Part shown: positions 1 through 7,066 of the stretch, in pieces
Numbering within the stretch: the first letter of the stretch is position 1
Layout: each line of letters opens with the position of its first letter
Source of the DNA: CAYOHR01 sp964512145
Lineage (GTDB): Bacteria; Bacteroidota; Bacteroidia; Flavobacteriales_G; JALEGO01
Reading direction: 5' to 3'
Assembly (NCBI GenBank): GCA_964512145.1
Contig: CAZEIM010000043.1
Coordinates: 1 to 23,869, forward strand
DNA length: 23,869 nt
Program-made: the position numbers and the translations under genes
The notes under the pieces: generated by a model
Told to the model about the DNA's origin: nothing
Databases searched by the model: none
The model's input: only the letters and a program-made list of their open reading frames with translations

Positions 1-18
1 TAAAACTTTCTTTTTCAT
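1..18 (-). CDS. 5' end of a second T9SS cargo-like gene, truncated by window edge
   Basis: Reading leftwards from an ATG at 18-16, the first six codons give MKKKVL, and the gene then leaves the window. The same DNA occurs at the start of the neighbouring T9SS cargo gene, whose N-terminus is MNTFKKKVL; the first 15 bases of the window are identical to 1571-1585. The upstream DNA is also alike (see the repeats). I infer that this is the start of a tandem paralogue, probably with the same kind of signal peptide. Only six codons are visible, so domain content cannot be judged. Confidence 0.6.
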
Positions 19-29
19 AGTATTCTGTA

Positions 30-37
30 CAAAATTA
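30..37 (-). promoter_or_regulatory. Bacteroidota -7 box (TAATTTTG) for the left-edge gene
   Basis: The minus strand reads TAATTTTG, an exact match to the TAnnTTTG -7 consensus, 11 bases before the ATG at 18. The aligned position in copy B (1603-1610) also carries an exact match with a different NN pair. That conservation supports function. No convincing -33 TTG is visible. Confidence 0.5.
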
Positions 38-130
38 ATGAATAATTAAAGGGTACATATTAATTAAATATTAAATTATATACTTTTAATTGTTTATAAA
101 TTCCTAGTATTAATTTTATTAGCAATAATA

Positions 131-1597
131 TCATCGTATTAAATGTACAGTGCCCGAAAAGTCTTTATTTTTAAATAGAACATGGTAATAGTATATGCCA
201 TCCTCCATTTCTTGACCATTCTTATTTTTTCCATCCCAGGCAGTGTTCAAGTTGTTTGATTCAAAAACTAATTTTCCCCATCGATTATATACTTTTAGTT
301 CTGTACAATTTTTTAATAATTCGTGTTGATCGATGGTGAATTTTTCATTCATATTGTCGTTATTGGGCGTAAAAACATTGGGTATTATGAGTTCATAATA
401 TTGAAAAAAATCAGCAATGGAGTCAGATATTGTTATTTTGTTTTTACATCCAAGGTCATTTGTAGCTTCTAATACTAAGATATAACTTGATTCAAAAGGA
501 AATAAATATTCTAAATTTTTACTTATAAACGTTATTGTGTCGTTAATTGTCCACTCAAAACTACTTGCGTTGGAAGAGTTATTGGTAAATAGAATCAAAG
601 CAGAATCGCAGGTTACTTGTATTGTTTTGTTAAATGTTATTTGAGGCACCGGTAACACATTCATATTTACTTGTGTGGTGTCTTGGCATCCATTGGCATC
701 AGTTACCGTAACAGAATAAATTCCGGCTGGAATATTTGTGTTACAAACTGATGTAACATTGTTACTCCAATTATATTGATAAGGTGCTTGTCCTCCGGTA
801 GGATTTAAACAAATTTGTCCGGTACTGTCACCACAGTCTTGCGCTACAATGGTCTCGTTTAGTTCAATAGGTATATATTGATTGTTTATTGAATACGAAT
901 CGGTGGAATTACATCCATGAACATCGGTTATTGTTACTTGATAATTTCCGGAAGATACATTACTTATGCATGAATCCGTTTCTCCGTTACTCCAATTATA
1001 TTGATAAGGATATTGTCCTCCTAAAGGACTTACACATATTTTTCCGTTGCCTTGAGAACAAGTTTCATCGGTAATATTTGTCGTTATATTTTCTGTTTGA
1101 CAGGATATTGTTATATCAGAAAATGTAATAAACTCATCAGCTGCCCAGGTTAGTGTATATACGTTTATGGAAGCATTATTGCTTCCATTGGCACAATAGG
1201 TGAAATCAAAAGTAGCATTTTGCACATTATTTCCTGATCCTACTAATTCTGAACTTACAACGTTTCCGTCAATTAAAAATTCTACGTAAAAAAAGTCCCA
1301 ACAACCATTGCAATCTGTAGATAGATTTAAAGGATCACCGGTACATGCCCCACATTCATTATTCGATTCCATATTTCCGGATCCCGGCCAAGGCAAACTA
1401 CTGGAATAGTTTATGCTAAATTTTATGGATGAGCAGGAATTAATATTTACCGGTCCATACGAATCAAACGTAACCGCATCTGTGTTATTGTAGGTTTTTC
1501 CAGTATCAGATAATAAAATTTGAGAAAATAGTGAAGGACTAAAATAAAGTAAAGAGACACATAAATTCGCTAAAACTTTCTTTTTAAAAGTATTCAT
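131..1597 (-). CDS. T9SS type B sorting domain protein with SprB-type repeats
   Basis: A secreted or surface protein of 488 aa, predicted to be exported by Sec and then by the type IX secretion system. Residues 1-26 form a signal peptide ending FSPSLFSQ. About 30-165 is a Cys- and Asn-rich region with a CGAC..CNGC cluster. Two SprB-like repeats follow at about 175-232 and 250-306, each with GGQxPYQYNWSN and a VTxTDxxGC end. A PKD-like stretch lies at about 318-390. Residues about 403-488 are the type B C-terminal sorting domain (IPNVFTPNNDN, KVYNRWGKLVFES, WDGKNKNGQEMEDGIYYYH), as in gliding-motility-associated C-terminal domains. It ends directly after that domain, so the sorting signal is complete. 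The cargo's own role (adhesin, matrix or enzyme) cannot be told, and no catalytic motif is visible. The next gene to the left appears to be a paralogue. Confidence 0.93.
   Translation of the reverse strand: MNTFKKKVLANLCVSLLYFSPSLFSQILLSDTGKTYNNTDAVTFDSYGPVNINSCSSIKFSINYSSSLPWPGSGNMESNNECGACTGDPLNLSTDCNGCWDFFYVEFLIDGNVVSSELVGSGNNVQNATFDFTYCANGSNNASINVYTLTWAADEFITFSDITISCQTENITTNITDETCSQGNGKICVSPLGGQYPYQYNWSNGETDSCISNVSSGNYQVTITDVHGCNSTDSYSINNQYIPIELNETIVAQDCGDSTGQICLNPTGGQAPYQYNWSNNVTSVCNTNIPAGIYSVTVTDANGCQDTTQVNMNVLPVPQITFNKTIQVTCDSALILFTNNSSNASSFEWTINDTITFISKNLEYLFPFESSYILVLEATNDLGCKNKITISDSIADFFQYYELIIPNVFTPNNDNMNEKFTIDQHELLKNCTELKVYNRWGKLVFESNNLNTAWDGKNKNGQEMEDGIYYYHVLFKNKDFSGTVHLIR
761..1009 (-). 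repeat. Direct repeat pair inside the SprB repeats
   Basis: A 24-base stretch at 761-784 recurs exactly at 986-1009. The period is 225 bases, or 75 codons. Both copies encode the PYQYNWSN core of an SprB-type repeat. Identity at the DNA level over the core suggests fairly recent duplication or gene conversion between repeat units. Confidence 0.85.
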
Positions 1598-1647
1598 TTG
1601 CGCAAATTTAGTAAATAATTAGGGGGCATGTATTAAATTAACATTAA
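1571..1647 (-). repeat. Copy B of duplicated 5'-end/promoter region
   Basis: This aligns with 1-75. It covers codons 1-9 of the T9SS cargo gene and about 50 bases upstream. Where copy B has the start codon ATG followed by codons for N-T-F, copy A reads Q-N-T and then an ATG at the position of F4. The start has therefore moved by three codons between the copies. Confidence 0.65.
1603..1610 (-). promoter_or_regulatory. -7 box (TAAATTTG) for the T9SS cargo gene, near-leaderless
   Basis: The minus strand reads TAAATTTG, an exact TAnnTTTG match, ending five bases before the ATG at 1597. Transcription would start about at the start codon, implying a leaderless or nearly leaderless mRNA. No clear TTG -33 element is present. 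Confidence 0.5.
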
Positions 1648-1699
1648 GTTAAATATTTTATAAAATAGCCTTTGTATAGAAATTATACACTCATACATC

Positions 1700-1707
1700 T
1701 ATATTTG
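1700..1707 (+). promoter_or_regulatory. -7 box (TATATTTG) for the S46 peptidase gene
   Basis: TATATTTG matches TAnnTTTG exactly. A TTG at 1672-1674 could be the -33 element, but its spacing of 25 bases is wider than usual. The predicted transcript start at about 1712 favours the ATG at 1737 over the upstream TTG at 1719 as the translation start. Confidence 0.5.
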
Positions 1708-1736
1708 CTTTACATTATTTGATAAATTATTGTTTT

Positions 1737-3910
1737 ATGTTGTTTGCTTTTTTTTCTAAAAATTTCCTTAAGTATTTAATCGTTTTATCGATCATATTTT
1801 CTCCTGTATATTTTTTTGGTGAAGAAGGAATGTGGATTCCTTTTGAAATGGATACGAATGCTATGAAGCGTTTTGGATTAGAAATTCCATTTGCCCAATT
1901 GTACTCAATTGAGCAAGAAAGTATAAAAGATGCCGTAGTATTATTTGGAGGAGGTTGTACCGGTGAAATTATCTCTTCACAGGGTTTATTGTTAACCAAT
2001 CATCATTGTGGCTATTATTTTGTGGCCTCAGCCAGCGATACAATTAATAACTACTTGAAAAATGGTTTTTGGGCAAACTCTTTAGAGCAAGAAATACCCA
2101 TGCCCGGACTTAAGGTATCTAAAATTGTTCAATATATTAATATTACAAATCGCGTGTATAATAAAACCGAAAATATTATAAGCAATGAATTGAAGAAGGA
2201 TTCTCTTATTGCTAATCATTTAAAATTTATATTGGATAGCGTTCAAGCTAAATCGAGCAATCAGTTTGTGGTAAAAACAACGTTTAATGCTTCACAGTTT
2301 TATTTACTTGAATTACAAGTATTTAAAGATGTTCGTTTAGTAGGAGTACCTCCTGTAAATATTGGAAATTTTGGTGGTGATTATGATAATTGGTTATGGC
2401 CTAGGCATAATGCAGATTTTGCTGTTTTTAGAATATATGCCGGAGAAGACAATAAACCCGCTACGTATTCAAAAAACAATAAACCTTATGTAAGTAATAC
2501 ATTTTTAAAAATTAATATATCCGGGGTACAAGAAAATGACTTTTCTATGGTGTATGGATTTCCGGGCAGTACTATTCCTTATTTAAGTTCGTTTGGTTTA
2601 GAAAGTGATGTGAAATATTCAATTCCTATGCAAATAAAAATTAGGGAGAAACATCTAAATGTATTAAAAAAATACATGGAAAATAATGAGCAATATATGT
2701 TGTTATATACAGCACATAGCAATAAAATTAGCAATTATTATAAAAAAATGGAAGGACAGCTCATTGGGTTAAAGTATTTTGATGTGTTAAGTAAAAAGAA
2801 ATCAATAGAAAATGATATGTTACAAACTTTTTCATCGGAATTTGATGTTTTAATAACAAACATGGATAAAACATATGCTCAGTACAATCAAAACATTTTA
2901 GAGAATGTTTTTTATACCGAAGGCTTGCAAATGCTTTCATTGTATAAAATTTTCAGACAATTTGATAAGTATAAAACAATCGGTAATTTAAACGATTCAT
3001 CGTTTGCAAAAATGTTCTCAGATGTTTATACTTTATTGATGTCCAATAAAATAATATCTATAGAAAAGGATATTTTACATACTTTTTTAACGCAATACTT
3101 ACACTCTTTCCCTACACGACGCAATACTTTTCTGAGTGTGATAGTGATTTAAAAAATCAACAAATTCAATATATTAATACTAAATATGGTAGCCTACAAT
3201 TATTTATTGACGCATTGTACAGCCACAGTATATTTTTAAACAGTCAATTTCTTTCCAGTAAATCGTTTAAAAAATGGAAAAAGCTTCTTGAAAAGGATCC
3301 TATTTGGAATTACTATAACGTATGTATGAATGATGACAGAAGAAATTATATGAATATGATGGATGAAATGGAACAATTAATTCAGGCATACGAACGTAGA
3401 TACTTAGATTTTTATAAAAAGCACCACGATAAAAACGAAAAAGTTTTATACCCTGAAGCGAACGGAAGTTTACGAATAACGTATGGAAATGTTAAGCCCT
3501 ATATGAGTTATTCGGGCGAAAAATATCCTTATTTTACCACCTCTCACAGCATGACGGAAAAGTACCGGTCAAACCCGTCTATTCAAGAGTATAAAATCCC
3601 GGATGATTTTTTACATGTGTTTACAAAAGAACATTTTGGTAAATATGCAAAAAACGACACGTTGGTATTGTGTTATATAGCATCTAATCATACCACAGGT
3701 GGAAATTCAGGCAGTCCTGTTTTAAACAGTAGGGGGGAGCTTATTGGAATAAATTTTGACAGAAGTTGGGAAAGCACTATGAGTGATTACTATTACTCAT
3801 CGGATGTGTGTAGAAATATTTTTGCCAGCACCAATTATATTTTATTTATTATTGATAAGTACGCGAAGTGTGAGCATATTATGAAAGAGTTGGACATTAT
3901 TGAACCATAA
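1737..3910 (+). CDS. S46 dipeptidyl-peptidase, DPP11-like; frame broken by an adapter insertion
   Basis: A serine exopeptidase of family S46, the periplasmic enzymes that remove dipeptides from peptide N-termini. As written, the frame stops at 3152 and resumes at about 3215. Removing the 29 bases 3101-3129 restores one frame of 714 aa, the usual S46 length of about 720. The junction then reads TQYFSECDSDLKNQ. The catalytic triad is present: His in TNHHCGY (residues 89/90), Asp227 in HNADFAVFR, and Ser648 in GGNSGSPV. Eighteen residues after that Ser is an Arg (NFDRSWESTMSD), matching Arg673 of Porphyromonas DPP11, so Asp/Glu at P1 is the predicted specificity; DPP7 has Gly there. The N-terminus is a signal-like hydrophobic segment (FLKYLIVLSIIFSPVYFF). 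The ATG at 1737 is chosen because it follows the -7 box; a TTG at 1719 is the alternative. rsmE starts two bases after the stop, suggesting cotranscription. Confidence 0.92.
3101..3129. other. Sequencing artefact: Illumina adapter insertion of 29 bases
   Basis: Bases 3101-3120 read ACACTCTTTCCCTACACGAC, the start of the Illumina TruSeq read-1 adapter segment, and the match runs on through GC to 3122. An 11-base genomic sequence, ACGCAATACTT, flanks it as a direct repeat at 3090-3100 and 3119-3129. Deleting 29 bases joins the two halves of the S46 peptidase in frame. I treat this as an assembly or read-trimming artefact, not biology. Confidence 0.95.
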
Positions 3911-3912
3911 GC

Positions 3913-4617
3913 ATGCAACAAGTTTTTGCTAAAAACTTTAAAGAACAACCCGTTTTACTGGATGATCAGGAAATACGTCACATACACAAAGTTTTACGCA
4001 AAAAGCTGGGAGATGTTATTTTTGTAACGGATGGAAATGGCACATTGTATGAAGCTGAAATATTAAGCATAACAACGACAGAAGTATTATGCAGTGTGAA
4101 AAATGAAACATTTTTTCCAAAAAACAAACCTTTCATTCATATTGCGATTGCTCCCACTAAAAACATGGATAAAATAGAGTGGTTTTTAGAAAAAGCTTCG
4201 GAAATGGGGGTTGACGAAATAAGTTTTGTGATTTGTAAAAACTCCGAGAGGAAAGATGTAAAAAATTATGACCGATTAGATAAAATTTTAATTGCCGCTT
4301 GTAAACAAAGTAAAAATTACCATTTACCCATTCTTCATACACATAAACCATTCAAAGATTTTATAAAAGCTATTTCTGTTCAAGAAAATCAAAAGTATAT
4401 CGCCTATTGTTCAGCCAATACTTTTGATAGTATAAAAATTACGGCAACAGATTCTATCCTCTTAATTGGACCGGAAGGGGATTTTTCTCCAGAAGAAATA
4501 GATCTTGCTCAAAAAAGCGGTTTTCAAAGTATTTCCTTAGGAAAGCATATATTACGCACAGAAACGGCCGGAATATTTATAGCCAGCATGTTTTATTATA
4601 ATAAATCGTCTAGATAG
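3913..4617 (+). CDS. rsmE: 16S rRNA (uracil(1498)-N(3))-methyltransferase RsmE
   Basis: A SAM-dependent SPOUT-class methyltransferase that makes m3U1498 in 16S rRNA of the 30S subunit. The protein is 234 aa, the normal length. The N-terminal PUA-like part carries the family's typical RHIHKVLRKKLGD..VTDGNG. The C-terminal SPOUT knot has LLIGPEGDFSPEE at about 184-196 and SLGKHILRTETAGI at about 207-220, which form the cofactor site. The middle block KNMDKIEWFLEKASEMGVDE is also typical. It starts two bases after the S46 peptidase stop, so it is probably translated from the same transcript. Its last eight bases overlap the end of the convergent M2 peptidase gene, with no room for a terminator. 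Confidence 0.96.
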   Translation: MQQVFAKNFKEQPVLLDDQEIRHIHKVLRKKLGDVIFVTDGNGTLYEAEILSITTTEVLCSVKNETFFPKNKPFIHIAIAPTKNMDKIEWFLEKASEMGVDEISFVICKNSERKDVKNYDRLDKILIAACKQSKNYHLPILHTHKPFKDFIKAISVQENQKYIAYCSANTFDSIKITATDSILLIGPEGDFSPEEIDLAQKSGFQSISLGKHILRTETAGIFIASMFYYNKSSR

Positions 4618-6424
4618 TTTCTGGTAATGTATACGTTCTGCCCTTATTTACTCTTTGTAAATATTGCAAAAGAGGGCTGAAATATTCTAACATTGGCTTG
4701 GCGCTAATTTCTTCTCCTAGGTTTTCTTTTAATAACTCTCTCCAGTCTTTACTGGCTCCGGGATACATTAGTTTTTTTAAAAAATCCCCCACTTCTTTAT
4801 TTCCCCAGTAGTTGGTAGCATGTGGATTCTGTTTTAAAATATTTTTTGTTTTTTGTTCGTGAAATTGGGACAACAAGATAGTTGAAAGTGCGTAATCGTA
4901 ATATTGAGCCGGGTCATTATTTATATGTGTTTTAGTGGCCGCATCGCAATATTCTTCGCCTCGCTTATCAGCCGGAGCAATCCCTTGATATTTTTCTACC
5001 AATCTCCACCAAGCTTGGTTGTATTGATTTTCTGGCAAGTTGTTGGCGTATAACTCATACTCAAATTCAGTCATTACGCCTGCTGACCAAGGAATTAATA
5101 CCACATAATTTAAGGCCTCTTTTAAAAGCATCATGGTGTCGTTGGTGGTAAGGTTAGGCTCAATGAGTTTAAGCTCTTCTAAAAATGGTTTTTGTAAAGA
5201 GGCTAAACCAATAAGGGTACCCATAGCTTCATGAAATGCTCTGTTCGCCCCGCTTCTCAAAATAACCGGAACATCCGCGTTTGCGTATGTTAAGTAATAA
5301 TATATATGGCCTAACTCATGTAGCGTAGTTTCCCACCACTCCGTATTTGGCTCAATACTCATTAAAGATCGTACATCTTGATCATTATCCATATGCCAAG
5401 CCGAAGCGTGGTTGTTTTTTTTATAATCAGCAGCTTTAGGCAATGGATATAAACTTGATTTTTCATAAAAACTCTTTGGAAGTGAATCGAAGCCTAAACT
5501 AACATAAAATGCTTCACCTTGTTGTACAATCCATTCAGCTCCTTTACTTTGTAATGTTTCATCTAAATTTAAACCCTTCACTTCAACCAAACTTGTCCAG
5601 TCTTGCGCCCAACGATTTGGTATCCAGTGAGCCGGAATTAAATCAGGTACCGGTTTTTTGTATTTTTTTGCCAATTCATATCTTGTCCATGTATGTATTT
5701 CTCTGTATAGAGGCCATATTTCACGAACCATGTTTTGACAAATTTCCAGCATTTCTTGATCCGATAAACCATATTCAGCCGTTTGATAGTCGAAATAATT
5801 TTTATAATTTAATGCCTGTACGGAAGTATTTCTGAGGGATTGAAGTTCAGCTAATCCCGGTTTTAAATTTTTACCTACCTCTTTGCTTATATTCCATACA
5901 CTTAATCGTTCACTCATATTGGTAGAAGCGTTTAAGATACTGTCAATTTCATTGGTACTTAACGTGTCGTTTTGATACACATAATTAAATCCAAAAAGTT
6001 TTTTAGTTTGTTCGTTGTTTGCTTTTATTAGTTTTTGAACAATTTCTTTAGCTGTTTCCGGACTGTTTCCGGCAATATATAAAATAGTTTGTAATTGTTT
6101 TATTTGCACTGTGTTTAGCAAATCTTTCTTTTCTAAATATTTTTTGGCCATTTCAATATTTTCAATACTTCCAGTAAAACGAACCATTTGTGCTTCTTTT
6201 TCTTCGGCAATTGTAGAAGTAATAGTATCTCCTTCTTTAATAAAAGTATTTAATTTCCAAGCGGCTTCGGCTGATTCAATAAGTAATTCACGATATTTTT
6301 TATTATAATTCGATAAATAGTCATTCACTTCTTGAATAAATTTATCGTTTTCAGAAATATTAGGACCACCACAAGAAATAAAAAATCCAAGTAGTATTCC
6401 AACGATCATAAACTTTTGTTGCAT
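4610..6424 (-). CDS. M2-family (ACE-like) peptidyl-dipeptidase, lipoprotein
   Basis: A zinc metallopeptidase of family M2 (angiotensin-converting enzyme type), which releases C-terminal dipeptides. The protein is 604 aa. The N-terminal hydrophobic segment ends FFISCGG with Cys18 as the likely lipidated residue, so it should be anchored at an envelope membrane facing the periplasm or outside. The zinc site is complete: HELGH at 369-373 and the third ligand Glu399 in GANRAFHEAMG, which lines up with ACE GANPGFHEAIG apart from two extra residues between the motifs. The LLKEALNYVVLIPWSAGVM region is also M2-like. The ATG at 6424 follows a -7 box at 6445-6452. The gene is divergent from the TPR gene and convergent with rsmE, sharing eight bases with its 3' end. 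Physiological substrates are unknown; peptide nutrition is an inference. Confidence 0.93.
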   Translation of the reverse strand: MQQKFMIVGILLGFFISCGGPNISENDKFIQEVNDYLSNYNKKYRELLIESAEAAWKLNTFIKEGDTITSTIAEEKEAQMVRFTGSIENIEMAKKYLEKKDLLNTVQIKQLQTILYIAGNSPETAKEIVQKLIKANNEQTKKLFGFNYVYQNDTLSTNEIDSILNASTNMSERLSVWNISKEVGKNLKPGLAELQSLRNTSVQALNYKNYFDYQTAEYGLSDQEMLEICQNMVREIWPLYREIHTWTRYELAKKYKKPVPDLIPAHWIPNRWAQDWTSLVEVKGLNLDETLQSKGAEWIVQQGEAFYVSLGFDSLPKSFYEKSSLYPLPKAADYKKNNHASAWHMDNDQDVRSLMSIEPNTEWWETTLHELGHIYYYLTYANADVPVILRSGANRAFHEAMGTLIGLASLQKPFLEELKLIEPNLTTNDTMMLLKEALNYVVLIPWSAGVMTEFEYELYANNLPENQYNQAWWRLVEKYQGIAPADKRGEEYCDAATKTHINNDPAQYYDYALSTILLSQFHEQKTKNILKQNPHATNYWGNKEVGDFLKKLMYPGASKDWRELLKENLGEEISAKPMLEYFSPLLQYLQRVNKGRTYTLPETI

Positions 6425-6433
6425 AATCTTGTT

Positions 6434-6441
6434 TAAATTTG
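6434..6441 (+). promoter_or_regulatory. -7 box (TAAATTTG) for the TPR gene
   Basis: An exact TAnnTTTG match with a TTG at 6416-6418, 15 bases upstream (a little short for -33). Transcription from it would begin at about 6446, downstream of the TTG at 6429. That favours the GTG at 6465 as the translation start. Confidence 0.45.
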
Positions 6442-6444
6442 AGC

Positions 6445-6452
6445 CAAAAATA
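6445..6452 (-). promoter_or_regulatory. -7 box (TATTTTTG) for the M2 peptidase gene
   Basis: The minus strand reads TATTTTTG, an exact TAnnTTTG match 20 bases before the ATG at 6424. It lies three bases from the plus-strand -7 box at 6434-6441, so both promoters cannot be occupied at once. No good -33 TTG is visible. Confidence 0.45.
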
Positions 6453-6464
6453 AATAAATATTTT

Positions 6465-7016
6465 GTGTTTGAACTAGCTCAGCAATATTATAAGTCAGGA
6501 AATTTTGAACATAGTATTGATATTTATACAACATTAATAACTCAAGAACCCCATAATGTTGAACTGTATTATCAGCGAGCTTTATGCTTTGTGCATTTAA
6601 AAAAATATTCTAATGCCTTAGAAGATTTAACTATGACAATAGAACTTGAGCCTCATCATCCGTTTAGGTATAGTAGTAGGGCATACGTAAAAGCTAGTAT
6701 GGGAAATGTTTTGGGTGCTATTGATGATTATAAAATGGCCATTTGTTTAGATCCAGATGATGCTATTGCGCACAATAACTTAGGATTGCTTGAGGAACAG
6801 TTGGGCAGAATGAGTGAAGCCAAAAAATTATTTCGTAAAGCAGATATGTTAGCTGGGGTTAAATCAATATCGCATATTTCTGAACAGGAACCTAAGATTT
6901 CTGAAAAATTTACCTTTAAACATTATTTACATACCATTTCTGAAGTTTTTTCATCTAAAACTACTTTTTTTGAGTTTTGTCGTTTTATTTTTACCAAAAA
7001 TAAATTGAATAAGTAG
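6465..7016 (+). CDS. Small TPR protein
   Basis: A tetratricopeptide repeat protein of 183 aa from GTG 6465; an upstream in-frame TTG at 6429 would add 12 residues but overlaps the predicted promoter. At least three TPR units are clear, covering about residues 1-120: AQQYYKSGNFEHSIDIYTTL, ALCFVHLKKYSNALEDLTMT, and AIAHNNLGLLEEQLGRMSEA after a middle unit. The C-terminal 50 residues (KFTFKHYLHTISEVFSS onward) are not TPR and are rich in Phe, Thr and Lys. There is no signal peptide, so it is probably cytoplasmic. TPRs mediate protein-protein contacts, and the partner is unknown. The AddB-like gene begins 50 bases downstream on the same strand, so an operon is possible. Confidence 0.88.
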   Translation: MFELAQQYYKSGNFEHSIDIYTTLITQEPHNVELYYQRALCFVHLKKYSNALEDLTMTIELEPHHPFRYSSRAYVKASMGNVLGAIDDYKMAICLDPDDAIAHNNLGLLEEQLGRMSEAKKLFRKADMLAGVKSISHISEQEPKISEKFTFKHYLHTISEVFSSKTTFFEFCRFIFTKNKLNK

Positions 7017-7066
7017 TTTATTTAGCCTTATAATTACTTAGTCGTTTATTGAAATACAAAAAATTC

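Larger units (their letters stand above)
1..75 (-). repeat. Copy A of duplicated 5'-end/promoter region
   Basis: This segment aligns with 1571-1647 in the same orientation. The first 15 bases are identical, and the alignment continues with scattered mismatches and about one gap through the start-codon region, the -7 box and an AATAATTA stretch. It covers the start of the truncated left-edge gene and its upstream DNA. It looks like the front end of a tandem gene duplication, not a mobile element. Confidence 0.65.

Noticed and set aside
761..1009. A 24-base exact repeat as a mobile or CRISPR-like repeat
   Set aside because: Only two copies exist, in frame at 75 codons apart, and they encode the SprB repeat core.
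3101..3152. A natural frameshift or pseudogene in the S46 peptidase
   Set aside because: The inserted bases are adapter sequence, and removing them restores a full-length, well-conserved frame.
5509..5835. A plus-strand 108-codon frame inside the M2 peptidase gene
   Set aside because: It is antisense to conserved M2 coding sequence and shows no protein-like features.
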